The notes under the pieces are model-generated. The model worked only from the letters and a program-made list of their open reading frames with translations. It did not search any database and was not told the DNA's origin. This document shows, in pieces, positions 17,814 through 29,113 of a stretch of DNA of 64,000 nucleotides. Both the position numbers and the translations under genes were made by a program. The stretch comes from Plutella xylostella (lineage: Eukaryota > Arthropoda > Insecta > Lepidoptera > Plutellidae), in the NCBI RefSeq assembly GCF_932276165.1, contig NC_064000.1, positions 2,728,001 to 2,792,000 of the forward strand, in the 5' to 3' direction. Position 1 is the stretch's first letter. Each line of letters starts with the position of its first letter.

Positions 17814-18240
17814 AGTTTTAAAATTTTGAATCTTATAAGCTTATTAATTATAAAATAACTATCATCACATCGAGTTACTATGCCGCAATGTAGTGTAGAT
17901 CCGTTATGTTCGGAAAGAAAAGGAGGACTTATGTTAACAAGTGATAAAACTGTTCTAAAACAGTGGCTTGTGAAATAATTATTATCCGACAATCTCGTGT
18001 TTGTGAAAATCATTATAACTAATTTCAGAAAGAACATAATGTAAATAAGGATTAGGCATTTAATAAATACAATAAAAATAAAAGAATTACACACTGATTT
18101 AACTTTTATTTATCCTTTCCGTTTAAACACACTGCTATACAAAAAATATAACACATTAGTAATCCACACAATGAATGCTGGTTGAGTTGTTAGTTGAAAC
18201 TAAATAATGGTAGTATAGTATAGTATACTAAGTATTCTAT
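17814..18240. other. Non-coding stretch after capsid cluster (copy 1)
   Basis: AT-rich, with no supported gene. A 32-codon plus-strand frame begins at ATG 17880 (MPQCSVDPLCSERKGG) and may be the tail of a decayed gene. Near 18212-18231 a tatag-type pentamer step is repeated once more than in the other copies. Confidence 0.5.
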
Positions 18241-18244
18241 TATT

Positions 18245-18490
18245 TGTGGGGGTGTCAGTACCTGCACCTGGCTCACTCGAATGGAGCCTTTGTGCATATC
18301 GCCTTAAGGTCTAAACTCCACTCCTAAGCTTGGACCAATTTCCTACCACGCTGGTCCTCTGCAGGTTGGTGGGTTCGAAAATCTAGATGTGCAGGTTTTA
18401 TCACGATGTTTTAATTAACCGTAAGAGCGATGGTATACATTGTACATAAATTCCAAAGTACTCATTGGTGACAATATCTAGATCTGGAGT
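18245..18490. mobile_element. Lepidopteran-type SINE/retroposon fragment (copy 1)
   Basis: The sequence includes gtcctctgcaggttggtggg followed by a gggttcgaaaatc box that resembles a tRNA promoter B box. Further on are atgtgcaggttttatcacga and a ccgtaagagcgatgg tail region. I recognise this type from moth and butterfly genomes, so the attribution rests on memory. No clear target duplication was found. Confidence 0.5.
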
Positions 18491-18536
18491 TTAATTATTA
18501 GTGTTCACACTGCTATACAAAGTTTCTGAAGGCCAC

Positions 18537-18797
18537 TCAACAGTAAGTATACACTGAATCATTTTGTTGTATGATGCTGTCCTCTACGTTTCCAACCAAG
18601 TTACTGTTACGGTCATAGTCTTGGTGTCTGTAAAAAGAAAAAACATAGCTGTTACCTAAGCAAACAAGCATACACTTCGTAAAAAATAAGTTTGTAAACA
18701 GTAAACAAACTAACCTCGGAATTAGCTGCTCTTTGAGACTGCTTATTTTTGCGCCTCTTTTCCTTAATTATTCAGCTTTCAACGACAAATAATCCAT
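18537..18797 (-). pseudogene. SAP-domain-like two-exon remnant (copy 1)
   Basis: On the minus strand, ATG at 18797 opens MDYLSLKAE, then an in-frame TAA, then KRGAKISSLKEQLI up to a donor (CCGAG then GTTAGT) at 18715. An acceptor (CTTTTTACAG) at 18628 leads to HQDYDRNSNLVG and a stop at 18537. The pattern of leucines, KRGAK and a trailing YDRN fits a SAP DNA-binding domain, which in arthropod proteins often precedes other domains such as a YqaJ nuclease. The internal stop makes it a remnant. The intron would be 87 bp. Confidence 0.5.
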
Positions 18798-18907
18798 ATT
18801 TGCGATAATTTTTCAAAAAGAGATCACTTTTCAACAGGGAAATGAACGAAAATATAATTTATCACGAAGCCCGCCAAACAAATTATATGAAAAGTAAAAT
18901 GTCACTT

Positions 18908-19130
18908 GACCTCAGTGAACACCAGCGCCCCTAGCGGCAAATTCACACGCGTTAGCCCCCATTGTATAGTAATTGATTTAAGTGAGAAAGGCTGCCCATA
19001 TTTAAAAAAAAATTGTACTGAATATTGTAAAATAATTAATTTTACTTGTGTATACAATAACCAAATGTGTGCTCTAAAGCATGCACTGTGTCTTAGAGAA
19101 TGGTGTCGAGATAATTGTTTGCATAATTGA
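18908..19130 (+). CDS. Cysteine-rich small ORF, possibly a terminal exon (copy 1)
   Basis: About 70 codons encode nine cysteines, including GCPYL, NCTEYC, FTCVYNNQMC and EWCRDNC near the C-terminus. The frame has no upstream ATG that fits; an AG at 18914-18915 (cttgacctcag) could be a splice acceptor. The spaced cysteines suggest a disulfide-bonded or zinc-binding domain, but no family was recognised. It points away from the SAP-like remnant, so the 110 bp between them could be a shared promoter region. Confidence 0.45.
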
Positions 19131-19357
19131 TTTTTTTTTTATTATTTTGTTTAGTTAAGTATAAGAAAATAATACAAAGTGATTGAAAATTATATGCAAC
19201 TTTATTTGATTATTAAAAATAAACTTAAAACTATTTTTATTTTTTTATTTTTAACCAACTGCAATTAATATCCCTTGACTCTTGAATATAAACTAATCAG
19301 ATAGTATTACAACATTATTTAAGAACATAATAAGATACAATATTTTAAAATTGATTT

Positions 19358-19717
19358 TCAGAAAAAAAATTTAATAACATTTTCCATTAAATCTAATATT
19401 TCATCTATCGGTTCCTCGCATATCCACTGGCAACTGACTTGAGCTTTTTTACTATCACTTTTTAAATCAAAAATTTCAATTTTTATTAATCGAGTCAATT
19501 GAGGTGTATCAGTTATAACGTAGGATGATGATTTACTAGAAAGCTGTCTACTTTCCCGCCGAGATCTTTTTCTTTTCATGATTTGAGATTGTGGGTTGCT
19601 TTCAAGCTGCATCATTTCTTCACCTTCAATGTCACCTCTAAGTTGATATGGGTACTCTGTTTCCAAATAATAATTAGGCTGACCCATAGCGATTTGCATT
19701 ATTTCTGTCTGTAACAA
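19358..19717 (-). CDS. 119-aa ORF with basic nuclear-signal-like patch (copy 1)
   Basis: This minus-strand ORF has a central basic cluster KRKRSRRESR, an acidic N-terminal half and a C-terminal region with CQWICEEPIDEI. A strong acceptor-like tract (ttattttattgttacag) lies right at its 5' end, so it may be a downstream exon. On the minus strand it follows the 254-aa ORF of the next unit by about 40 bp. No family was recognised. Copy 1 encodes LMENV near the C-terminus where copies 2-5 have LTENV. The last codons are AT-rich. Confidence 0.45.
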   Translation of the reverse strand: MLQTEIMQIAMGQPNYYLETEYPYQLRGDIEGEEMMQLESNPQSQIMKRKRSRRESRQLSSKSSSYVITDTPQLTRLIKIEIFDLKSDSKKAQVSCQWICEEPIDEILDLMENVIKFFF

Positions 19718-19737
19718 TAAAATAAAATTATTAGTAT

Positions 19738-19760
19738 TAAATATTATTATTATTATTATT
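19738..19760. repeat. (ATT)n tract at unit junction
   Basis: About six ATT steps separate one unit's 119-aa ORF from the next unit's 254-aa ORF. Read on the minus strand it is a (TAA)n run directly after the 254-aa ORF, resembling the tail of some LINE-type retroposons. It recurs at each later junction. Confidence 0.8.
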
Positions 19761-20520
19761 GAAAATCTGGAATCTTAAATTTGGGTGCAAAGTTCGTCCA
19801 GGCGTTTGCTCTGACTAATAGATGTCGGAACTGGTCTTTCTTTGGCAGACTCGGTTCCAGATCCCTGCAGTACTCCGTGATGTCAGCTTCCTTGAAGCCT
19901 GGAGTTTTTGTTGAGATGACTATCTGTTTGCTCTTCTGATACCTTCCTGGACAGGTTATCCCGCGCTGAAATTCCTGTACCCAGTATCTCAATGCCGACG
20001 ACTTGCTCGCGTCTGGGCCTGTCGAGGTCCCGGTGGTTCGAGGTAGAGGCGAAGGCCTCCTCGTGACTCTTGGAGAAGGTATGCAAGAATTTTCGGAGCT
20101 GCTTGGAAAGCTGGATATAAATTTGACGAAGACTCCGCAAGCACAGGGCCTCGCAGCATCGTACGCCTCCTGCACGGCGTCGAGGGCTTCCTGGTCCAGG
20201 GGCACGTGAATGAGCATTGAACAAGGAGTATAATATTTCCTACTTGAGGATCCGGAGGAGTCTGATTGTCTGTCCGCCAACACATCGGCTTCAAATTCTC
20301 TGCCCTCATCCGCCCCAATAGCCTCATTCTTAGATGGGAGCCATTGATCATTTGATGGGCCAGGAGCAGATTCTTCAGAGTGCTCTGACGCTTCCTCTCC
20401 GCCTCCTTCTTCAGCCAGGGATAGGGTACTGTATGCCTCTGTCATTTTATCGGCACACATCCCACTTATCTTACACTTGATGTGATCTAACCGCTTAGAA
20501 AAGTTTCCAGAACGATCCAT
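19756..20520 (-). CDS. Unknown GC-rich 254-aa ORF (copy 2)
   Basis: Same protein as at 10393-11157. Its stop is TAA, the first step of the (TAA)n run. Confidence 0.5.
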   Translation of the reverse strand: MDRSGNFSKRLDHIKCKISGMCADKMTEAYSTLSLAEEGGGEEASEHSEESAPGPSNDQWLPSKNEAIGADEGREFEADVLADRQSDSSGSSSRKYYTPCSMLIHVPLDQEALDAVQEAYDAARPCACGVFVKFISSFPSSSENSCIPSPRVTRRPSPLPRTTGTSTGPDASKSSALRYWVQEFQRGITCPGRYQKSKQIVISTKTPGFKEADITEYCRDLEPSLPKKDQFRHLLVRANAWTNFAPKFKIPDFQ

Positions 20521-20544
20521 GTTAGTCGTGTTGTTATAATAATA

Positions 20545-20781
20545 AATTCAGATAATTCGGAAAATCTGGGAACTCATTGGGTAGCCTATGTAAAAATATA
20601 TGACTATTGTGAATACTTTGACAGTTATGGAAACTTAAAACCACCTCTAGAACTTACTATGTATTTAACTAAAGATGTTAATATTTTTTATAATTATATA
20701 AATTATCAAAAAACCAACACATACAACTGTGGTCATCTGTGTTTAAAATTTCTAAATAATTTTTGGAATAAATTAACATAA
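20545..20781 (+). pseudogene. Protease C-terminal fragment (copy 2)
   Basis: Carries the catalytic triad residues but has no N-terminal half anywhere upstream in this unit, so it is an orphan fragment. Confidence 0.85.
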
Positions 20782-20807
20782 TTAAATGAAGTTTTATCAT
20801 TTATACA

Positions 20808-21479
20808 ATGTCGTTCACACTATCAATAACTGGCTGCGAATCCGCTTTGTCAACACATTATTCACCCGCATTGCAACTTGATGGCGAGTATGAATGTGGG
20901 CTCGTATATTTTTCAACATTTAATTCAATACCTAATATTGATAAAAACAACAATAAGTTTCATTACGGCGAGAATGAAGTCATTGAGATTCCTGAACGCT
21001 CATATGAACTTGAAGATATAAATGACTTTTTAAAAAACAATATAAATGACTGTACCTTCAAAATAATATGTAATAACAATACATTAAAAACTAAAATATT
21101 TTGTTCCAAGGACATTCATTTCGAGAAAAATAGTTCGGTCAGTAGCATTTTAGGTTTCGGAAATGAGATGCTAAAAGCTAATATATTACATGAGTCACAG
21201 TATCCAGTCAGCATTTTACCAACAACCATCGTCCGTGTTGAATGTGATATTGTAAGCGGATCTTATATAAACGAAAAACCTAGCCATAAAATTAACGAGT
21301 TCGCACCTAATGTGCCTCCAGGTTATAGAATAATCGAAGTACCTAAAAATCTCATTTATTTTCCTGTTAATCAAACCAGCGTTAGTAAAATAAATATACG
21401 GATTTTGGATAATAATAATAAATTAGTCAATCTTCGACACGAAGAGTTACAACTGTATTTGCATATTAGAAGAAAATGA
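20808..21479 (+). CDS. Penton-like minor capsid protein (copy 2)
   Basis: Intact 223-aa ORF, protein identical to copy 1. Confidence 0.85.
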   Translation: MSFTLSITGCESALSTHYSPALQLDGEYECGLVYFSTFNSIPNIDKNNNKFHYGENEVIEIPERSYELEDINDFLKNNINDCTFKIICNNNTLKTKIFCSKDIHFEKNSSVSSILGFGNEMLKANILHESQYPVSILPTTIVRVECDIVSGSYINEKPSHKINEFAPNVPPGYRIIEVPKNLIYFPVNQTSVSKINIRILDNNNKLVNLRHEELQLYLHIRRK

Positions 21480-21622
21480 TTGACTTTATCAATAAAAGTT
21501 CGAAACCAACTAGTCTAGGAATCAGTTCTCCACTTATCACGTTGCAGAAACCACCTGCCAGAAAAAGAAAGCTCACTAAAGAAAATAAACAATTTTTAAA
21601 ATTAATTAAACTTTCGAAATGA
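21476..21622 (+). CDS. 48-aa basic peptide (copy 2)
   Basis: Overlaps both neighbours by ATGA, as in copy 1. Confidence 0.65.
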   Translation: MIDFINKSSKPTSLGISSPLITLQKPPARKRKLTKENKQFLKLIKLSK

Positions 21623-22086
21623 ATATACTTAATGTGACGGAGTCCTATTTTGAAGATAACAGGATTGAGAGCTACCAAATGCATTCTTATAAGCCTTATG
21701 TGAACAGTTTTAATAAAAATGATGAAATTCGTATCCCTATTAATCAACAAGATTTATATGTTCTTCCTTCGGAAAGTACTTTGTATATTGAAGGATCCAT
21801 TACAGTTAAAACAAATGCTGACAAAGGAGAAAAAGTCTCTAGTGTGGAATTAGTGAACAATGCTATACTTTTCCTTTTCCAAGATATTCGTTATGAATTA
21901 AATGGTGTAGAAATAGATCGAATAAAAAAATGCGGGTATCACAACCACTATAAAATCTTTGCTTTCCATAAATGAAGGTGAGTCAAAAATGTCTCGATTA
22001 TGGGGTTGGGATATCAACGGCATAAAAAATACAATTGGAGTATATTTTTCAGTCAGTATACCACTCAACAAAATTCTTGGTTTTGC
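21619..22086 (+). pseudogene. Major capsid protein, N-terminal part (copy 2)
   Basis: Same A-run frame break and same insertion point as copy 1. Confidence 0.85.
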
Positions 22087-25000
22087 CAGGCCTGTGTCAC
22101 TCCGCGCGTGGGCGGCGCTGGCGCCAGCCTGGCGCCTGCCGCTTCGAGTGGGCAAATCTAGTCGGCTGCCGCAAGCGGAAGACGATACACGCGCGCGCGA
22201 ATTATGAATAGAAAAATGGACATAAAAAGAAAAAAAGCAGCAAAAAGATACTGTGCCGTATTTAATTGCTTAAATACGGATCGTGATCCAAATTTAATTT
22301 TTTTTACATTACCAAAAGATGCTGACAGGTAAAACTAATCTAAGTATTTTATTGATTTCTTCTACGTTCCTTATTTGAAATGAAATTAATCCGAACTACA
22401 AACCCTTTTTTTCTCCATGTTGAACAAAGTCTATTCCAATATTTTTTTCGTTAAATTATTAAATTTACAGACACAACTACCTTCAAAATGTATTAATGAA
22501 TCGATTATAAAATGTGCGCTGAGTGGGATTAGTGCTTAACGAAACTAACACGTTCTGTATCATAATATAAATTATAACGAAAAAAAACATGTTTTCACAA
22601 AATTAAATGTTTTAGGTACTTAGATTCATACATATTTTATGTACTTCAAAATATCTTAACTATGAAATTGTCATTGTTTTTACTGGTTATTTCCAATAGA
22701 AAATAAGTTTGGAATAGCTTTGTATTCTAAATTCAAATTATTTTGTTTTAATATCATGACATTCTTTTTACAATCTCAGTCCGTTGCTTAGTAAACGTTG
22801 TAGTCTGTGGTGCTGAGGCAACCCTAAGGTGGCTTCTTTTTCAATGCGTATAACCACGTATAACTTATTATGCACCGTAGTCCAGTGAAATAAGGCGCAT
22901 ATTCCCTCAAAAATAAATTGGTAGGTAAGTAAATCAGGGTGTCCACTTTCTGGAAAGTCAGGGATAGTCAGGGAAAAGTCAGGGAAGCTCAAGGTGGTCA
23001 GGGAAAGTCAGTGAAATTGATAAGCAATCTGGAAAGTCAGGGAAAAATGACTAGTAAAGCATTTTATTTAGCAAAATTGTAGTTCTTTCCTTTACTAGTT
23101 ATAATTTTCTTTCTTCTATTTTAAACGTAAAATACATAAGTAATAAAATAAAATCTCGCTAGCCAGATTCAAGACTCAGTTCATAGTTTGTTAAATAGTA
23201 AAATGATGTCGTCATTCAATTTCTTTCAAAAGAGTGTGCTTCACTCAGCTTGCCATTCTAAACAACTTTTGGTTTAAGACTTTTAGAAGTTCGGGATGAA
23301 AAATAAGTGCTCGTAAAACGTGTTGGTGCAGACGCGCTGTTTCGGCGCTCATTTCATCGATCAATTCTTATACTTTGCTCCTGCAGCGGGAGCGCATGCA
23401 GAAGCGCTGCCTACACTCGCCACCTAATCAAAATTTTTAAGGCGTCGCGCCCATACGAAAATATTTAATTTCGGTTTTGTTTTAACTAAATAAAATACGG
23501 TGAATAACAGAAGCGCTAGTCCTGATTTACTGTCCAATTAGAATAATGGTACCTTGAAAGTTTTTATATTTTATTTCAGTAATTTTAATGTTTTTGTCAT
23601 TTTTTCACATTCATTTTTAATTTTTATAACAAAATGATCATCATTCATTATAATATTATATTTGTTTACTATCTCAGTAAATAAAACCAGTTGAAAATAA
23701 TTTCTCCCATTTTAATAATACGTGTTTACGTGTATTACGCTCTAACTGTCATCAGGAGAGAGAGTGAAATGCCATAGAAATATACTTCCTTTTGACGAAT
23801 ATATTTCAAAATTGACAACTTATACGGATTTGTCGTCATAATATTTTTTTGCTCACTTGAAAAGAGCTATCCAACGATGTATGATTCATCTTTATTGGAC
23901 ATAAGTCCCAAAACGCCCATTGTCATTTGGATGACTTTTTTCAAAAGTAAAATGTCATTTTGAAAACTAAATAACATATATATATCAATTTCGCAAATAC
24001 AAAATAGAATTACACATTATAGCAAAATAAACGTATTTCAACTTTGTTGTACAAAAAAATCAAGTAGGTACTTATGTACTTATTTAAACTTAACCTTTCC
24101 TAAGCTGAATCACACGACATTCTAAAGGTTAATTTATCATTGCTTTGTATATGTCGCAGGCATCTGGTTTAATCTCCTGTTTGATTGAACCACTAGCCCG
24201 TTCATTGGATGACTCTAATCAGTTGTATGACTAAAGGACGGGTTCCGCTCATCTGGCATAATCTTTATTGAACAAAACTCATTACGCATAACTCGTATGG
24301 TCTAAACTTTTTTGGCCGAACCATCACTTTGCCAAGACTTATGTGGCATAAGGCTCGTTTCGTCTAAAACTCTTTAGGCACAATCTTTAAACACCTAAGT
24401 TTCGTTTGCTCAAATTTATGTTCGTCTATACCTATGTATAATCTTGTTTCTCCTAATGTTATCTTAATAAATAATATATTAAGTATGTAGTAAATGTACG
24501 AATTGTGGTATTTTTCTCCTACATCCCGAAAATCACGATATTGTATGATCAAAAAATCGAAAGTTAACGACCAATATAATTATTACAAACCCCATGAGAT
24601 CGAAACCTAAAAATAGGTGCGACGACGAGCAAAGCGAGGAGGAGCGTGTTAGGTGCACATGTTCATCAAAACCAAAGCGGAGCGCAGCGAAGCGGAGCGG
24701 AGCGTTTTCCAAACAGCGGAAACAATACAAGGCACCAGTTTGCGCTATGTAGGGAGAAGCTCCGTCAAAGTTAAAGCCAAACGAATGTTATTACTTTGTA
24801 TAAACCTATGCCATAGCATTATTAGGCTATTCAAGATTTGGCCATACCATTATTAGGCTAAACAATGTTATGCGAAATAACTTTTTACTAAACGAGATTT
24901 ATGCCGTACGATTTTCGGCGTAACGAGACTTTGACCAAACGTTACTATGCAATACGAGATTAGGCAAAAAAATCTTATGCCAAAAAAGGTAGAACCCTAA

Positions 25001-25994
25001 AGGACAACGCGTCAAGTAGTTGATTGTAACGTTCGATATCTTGACTGAACGTCATTCAGCGAAGTCGTTGAATAGGATATAGTATAACAACTTTGTAATG
25101 TCTGGTTAGGGTGAACATGACCAGACAAGAGTCAACAAAAAGACAATGTTACAAACCTTTTATCTCACAAATTAACTAAACAATAACAATAAACGTACCT
25201 TCATATCGCCACAATTTTTTCTTTGAAACTATCCGCCCGCGGCTTAATAATAGGTAAATCCATGTTGACACACTACTTTAACACAAATATCGCACTTTAA
25301 AGCTAATTTATTTGCAAAAAAACTATTAATATAGGTGCTTTCTGTGTCAGCTGTTAGCTGTTAGACTCCATATTTGTTTTATTCACCACCTGACTGATTT
25401 TAAGTCAGCTAACTAGTTGGACGTTTTGTGACGCTTGTACAATCAACGTTCGGCCTAGTCATACAACTGAATAGCGCCATCCAATGAACGGGCTAGTGGT
25501 TCAATCAAACAGGAGATTAAACCAGATGCCTGCGACATATACAAAATGTTGCAATAGTGGCGTACATAGCCGAAATGGGGTCTATTCTATTCTATTCTTT
25601 TTTTCTACGAGTTTTTGAAATTTGCGAATATTTACAGTAAAATATTTACACCAAAGGAAATAATACAAAAAAACAACTTATAAACTTTTAAAAAATCAGT
25701 TAAAAAAGGCGGCCTTATTGCCTAAAGCAATCTCTACCAGACAACCATTGGATGGAAGATTGGTAGGTATTTACTTTTTTTCTCAATATAAAAAATTCAG
25801 GGAAATTTTCTGAAATGGTCAGGGAAAAGTCAGGGAATTTTTTTGAGAATTTTGAGTGGACACCCTGGTAAATAAAAACGTGTGCGGCTGGAGCGCGATC
25901 TAAATTAGATGTTATTGCTTATGGGATGGAGTCATATTTCTTTGATAGCCATTGCGAAGATGGACTTCTGTACCTGGTACTAGTTATTATTCTG
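22087..25994. mobile_element. Nested THAP-element insertion (copy 2)
   Basis: Contains the CAGGGTGTCCAC element at 22935-25867, the long-inverted-repeat element at 24144-25545 and the GGGTTC element at 24240-24997. The THAP exon is at 22204-22328. Confidence 0.75.
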
Positions 25995-25995
25995 T

Positions 25996-26751
25996 GGTTT
26001 TGCTGAAGACTATAACAAAATTATTCTTAATTGCAAACATGAATTAATTCTTTTAAGAAGTAATACAAATATAAACGCGGTAAAATTAAATACGAATGAG
26101 ATATTGGAGGATATAAGTATAAGCAAAATAGTTTGGAGAATGCCTCACATTAAGTTGTCCGATCGTGAGCGAATTCAATTTTTGAGGTATTTGGAAAAGG
26201 ATCGATTTATTAAATTAGCGTTCAGAAATTGGGATCTATATGAATATCCACTACTACCGCGAACTACAAAACATACTTGGTCAATAAAAACTACCTCGCA
26301 GCTAGAAAAACCGCGCTTTGTTATTATTGGACTTCAAACAGCTCGTAAAAATGTTGGTGCAAAAGATATGTCTCAATTCGATCACTGTAATCTCCGTGAT
26401 ATTAAATTATTTTTAAATTCAACGTACTATCCTTATGAAAGCCTGAATATCAAGTTTTCTGAGGATAAATATATATTATTATACGAACAATACGCTAAAT
26501 TCCATCAGTCTTATTACGGTCGTCGGTGTGAGCCGTTGTTGAGTTTAAAGGTGTATAAGGAATACGCACCCTTGTTTGTGATCGACTGTAGTCGTCAAAA
26601 CGAAACTCTAAAAATCGGTCCTGTGGATGTACGTGTGGAAATTGAAAGTGATCAGGAACTCCCTGATCATACTTCAGCATATTGTTTAATCCTCAACGAT
26701 TGTGTGATTGAATATAGTCCATTAAGCAATATAGTAAAGAAAATATCATGA
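25996..26751 (+). pseudogene. Major capsid protein, C-terminal part (copy 2)
   Basis: No change from copy 1 in the translated part. Confidence 0.85.
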
Positions 26752-27176
26752 ACTCTAATACTATAATTGTAGATGTGCAAGGATTTAAAGACGCTTATAA
26801 TCAATTTATTATTAAAGAATTTGCTTTAGCCTGTAACGAATATACTCAAACATTTTATATTAAACCTCCATATCCATATTCAAAACTATCTGAATTGGAA
26901 AGAAATCGTGTTCGTTGGATAGAAAGGAATTTTGGATACAAATGGACAGATGGTTAAATGGATTATATTCAATTTCGAAAGGTAATAATACATTACTTAG
27001 AAAATAAAAAAGTTTTTGTAAAGTGGTTAGAAAAGAGAAATTGGGTTCAAGCTTTATGTTCTAATGGGGACTACCGTTTTTTTGCTCACCAGTTGGCGCC
27101 ACTGTCGACTGAGGGCAAGAGGTACCATAGCTGTCAAACTTATCAAAGGAGACTGTATCAAATTGGCGCGAAATAA
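26748..27176 (+). pseudogene. Small conserved downstream gene with internal stop (copy 2)
   Basis: Keeps the same in-frame TAA followed by ATG (26955-26960). Confidence 0.65.
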
Positions 27177-27602
27177 AGTTTTAAAATTTTGAATCTTATA
27201 AGCTTATTAATTATAAAATAACTATCATCACATCGAGTTACTATGCCGCAATGTAGTGTAGATCCGTTATGTTCGGAAAGAAAAGGAGGACTTATGTTAA
27301 CAAGTGATAAAACTGTTCTAAAACAGTGGCTTGTGAAATAATTATTATCCGACAATCTCGTGTTTGTGAAAATCATTATAACTAATTTCAGAAAGAACAT
27401 AATGTAAATAAGGATTAGGCATTTAATAAATACAATAAAAATAAAAGAATTACACACTGATTTAACTTTTATTTATCCTTTCCGTTTAAACACACTGCTA
27501 TACAAAAAATATAACACATTAGTAATCCACACAATGAATGCTGGTTGAGTTGTTAGTTGAAACTAAATAATGGTAGTATAGTATACTAAGTATTCTATTA
27601 TT

Positions 27603-27848
27603 TGTGGGGGTGTCAGTACCTGCACCTGGCTCACTCGAATGGAGCCTTTGTGCATATCGCCTTAAGGTCTAAACTCCACTCCTAAGCTTGGACCAATTTC
27701 CTACCACGCTGGTCCTCTGCAGGTTGGTGGGTTCGAAAATCTAGATGTGCAGGTTTTATCACGATGTTTTAATTAACCGTAAGAGCGATGGTATACATTG
27801 TACATAAATTCCAAAGTACTCATTGGTGACAATATCTAGATCTGGAGT
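27603..27848. mobile_element. Retroposon fragment (copy 2)
   Basis: Counterpart of 18245-18490. Confidence 0.5.
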
Positions 27849-27894
27849 TTAATTATTAGTGTTCACACTGCTATACAAAGTTTCTGAAGGCCAC

Positions 27895-28155
27895 TCAACA
27901 GTAAGTATACACTGAATCATTTTGTTGTATGATGCTGTCCTCTACGTTTCCAACCAAGTTACTGTTACGGTCATAGTCTTGGTGTCTGTAAAAAGAAAAA
28001 ACATAGCTGTTACCTAAGCAAACAAGCATACACTTCGTAAAAAATAAGTTTGTAAACAGTAAACAAACTAACCTCGGAATTAGCTGCTCTTTGAGACTGC
28101 TTATTTTTGCGCCTCTTTTCCTTAATTATTCAGCTTTCAACGACAAATAATCCAT
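27895..28155 (-). pseudogene. SAP-like remnant (copy 2)
   Basis: Same predicted exons, intron and in-frame stop as copy 1. Confidence 0.5.
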
Positions 28156-28265
28156 ATTTGCGATAATTTTTCAAAAAGAGATCACTTTTCAACAGGGAAA
28201 TGAACGAAAATATAATTTATCACGAAGCCCGCCAAACAAATTATATGAAAAGTAAAATGTCACTT

Positions 28266-28488
28266 GACCTCAGTGAACACCAGCGCCCCTAGCGGCAAAT
28301 TCACACGCGTTAGCCCCCATTGTATAGTAATTGATTTAAGTGAGAAAGGCTGCCCATATTTAAAAAAAAATTGTACTGAATATTGTAAAATAATTAATTT
28401 TACTTGTGTATACAATAACCAAATGTGTGCTCTAAAGCATGCACTGTGTCTTAGAGAATGGTGTCGAGATAATTGTTTGCATAATTGA
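28266..28488 (+). CDS. Cysteine-rich small ORF (copy 2)
   Basis: Protein identical to copy 1. Confidence 0.45.
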
Positions 28489-28715
28489 TTTTTTTTTTAT
28501 TATTTTGTTTAGTTAAGTATAAGAAAATAATACAAAGTGATTGAAAATTATATGCAACTTTATTTGATTATTAAAAATAAACTTAAAACTATTTTTATTT
28601 TTTTATTTTTAACCAACTGCAATTAATATCCCTTGACTCTTGAATATAAACTAATCAGATAGTATTACAACATTATTTAAGAACATAATAAGATACAATA
28701 TTTTAAAATTGATTT

Positions 28716-29075
28716 TCAGAAAAAAAATTTAATAACATTTTCCGTTAAATCTAATATTTCATCTATCGGTTCCTCGCATATCCACTGGCAACTGACTTGA
28801 GCTTTTTTACTATCACTTTTTAAATCAAAAATTTCAATTTTTATTAATCGAGTCAATTGAGGTGTATCAGTTATAACGTAGGATGATGATTTACTAGAAA
28901 GCTGTCTACTTTCCCGCCGAGATCTTTTTCTTTTCATGATTTGAGATTGTGGGTTGCTTTCAAGCTGCATCATTTCTTCACCTTCAATGTCACCTCTAAG
29001 TTGATATGGGTACTCTGTTTCCAAATAATAATTAGGCTGACCCATAGCGATTTGCATTATTTCTGTCTGTAACAA
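28716..29075 (-). CDS. 119-aa ORF (copy 2)
   Basis: Has Thr in place of Met near the C-terminus (G at 28744), the state shared by copies 2-5. Confidence 0.45.
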   Translation of the reverse strand: MLQTEIMQIAMGQPNYYLETEYPYQLRGDIEGEEMMQLESNPQSQIMKRKRSRRESRQLSSKSSSYVITDTPQLTRLIKIEIFDLKSDSKKAQVSCQWICEEPIDEILDLTENVIKFFF

Positions 29076-29113
29076 TAAAATAAAATTATTAGTATTAAAT
29101 ATTATTATTATTA

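Larger units (their letters stand above)
10395..19757. repeat. Tandem unit, copy 1 (9363 bp)
   Basis: The unit begins at the sequence attgaaaatctgg inside the split protease, and the same sequence recurs at 19758, 29116, 38474, 47832 and 57190. Copy 1 is 5 bp longer than the others because of an extra tatag-type step near 18212-18231. It also has A at 19386, where the complete later copies have G. Only copy 1 has the protease N-terminal half to its left. Each other copy is preceded by an (ATT)n tract that ends the previous unit. Confidence 0.98.

Noticed and set aside
18245..18490. tRNA gene at the gggttcgaaaatc box
   Set aside because: No cloverleaf can be drawn around it. The box fits a degenerate retroposon promoter instead.
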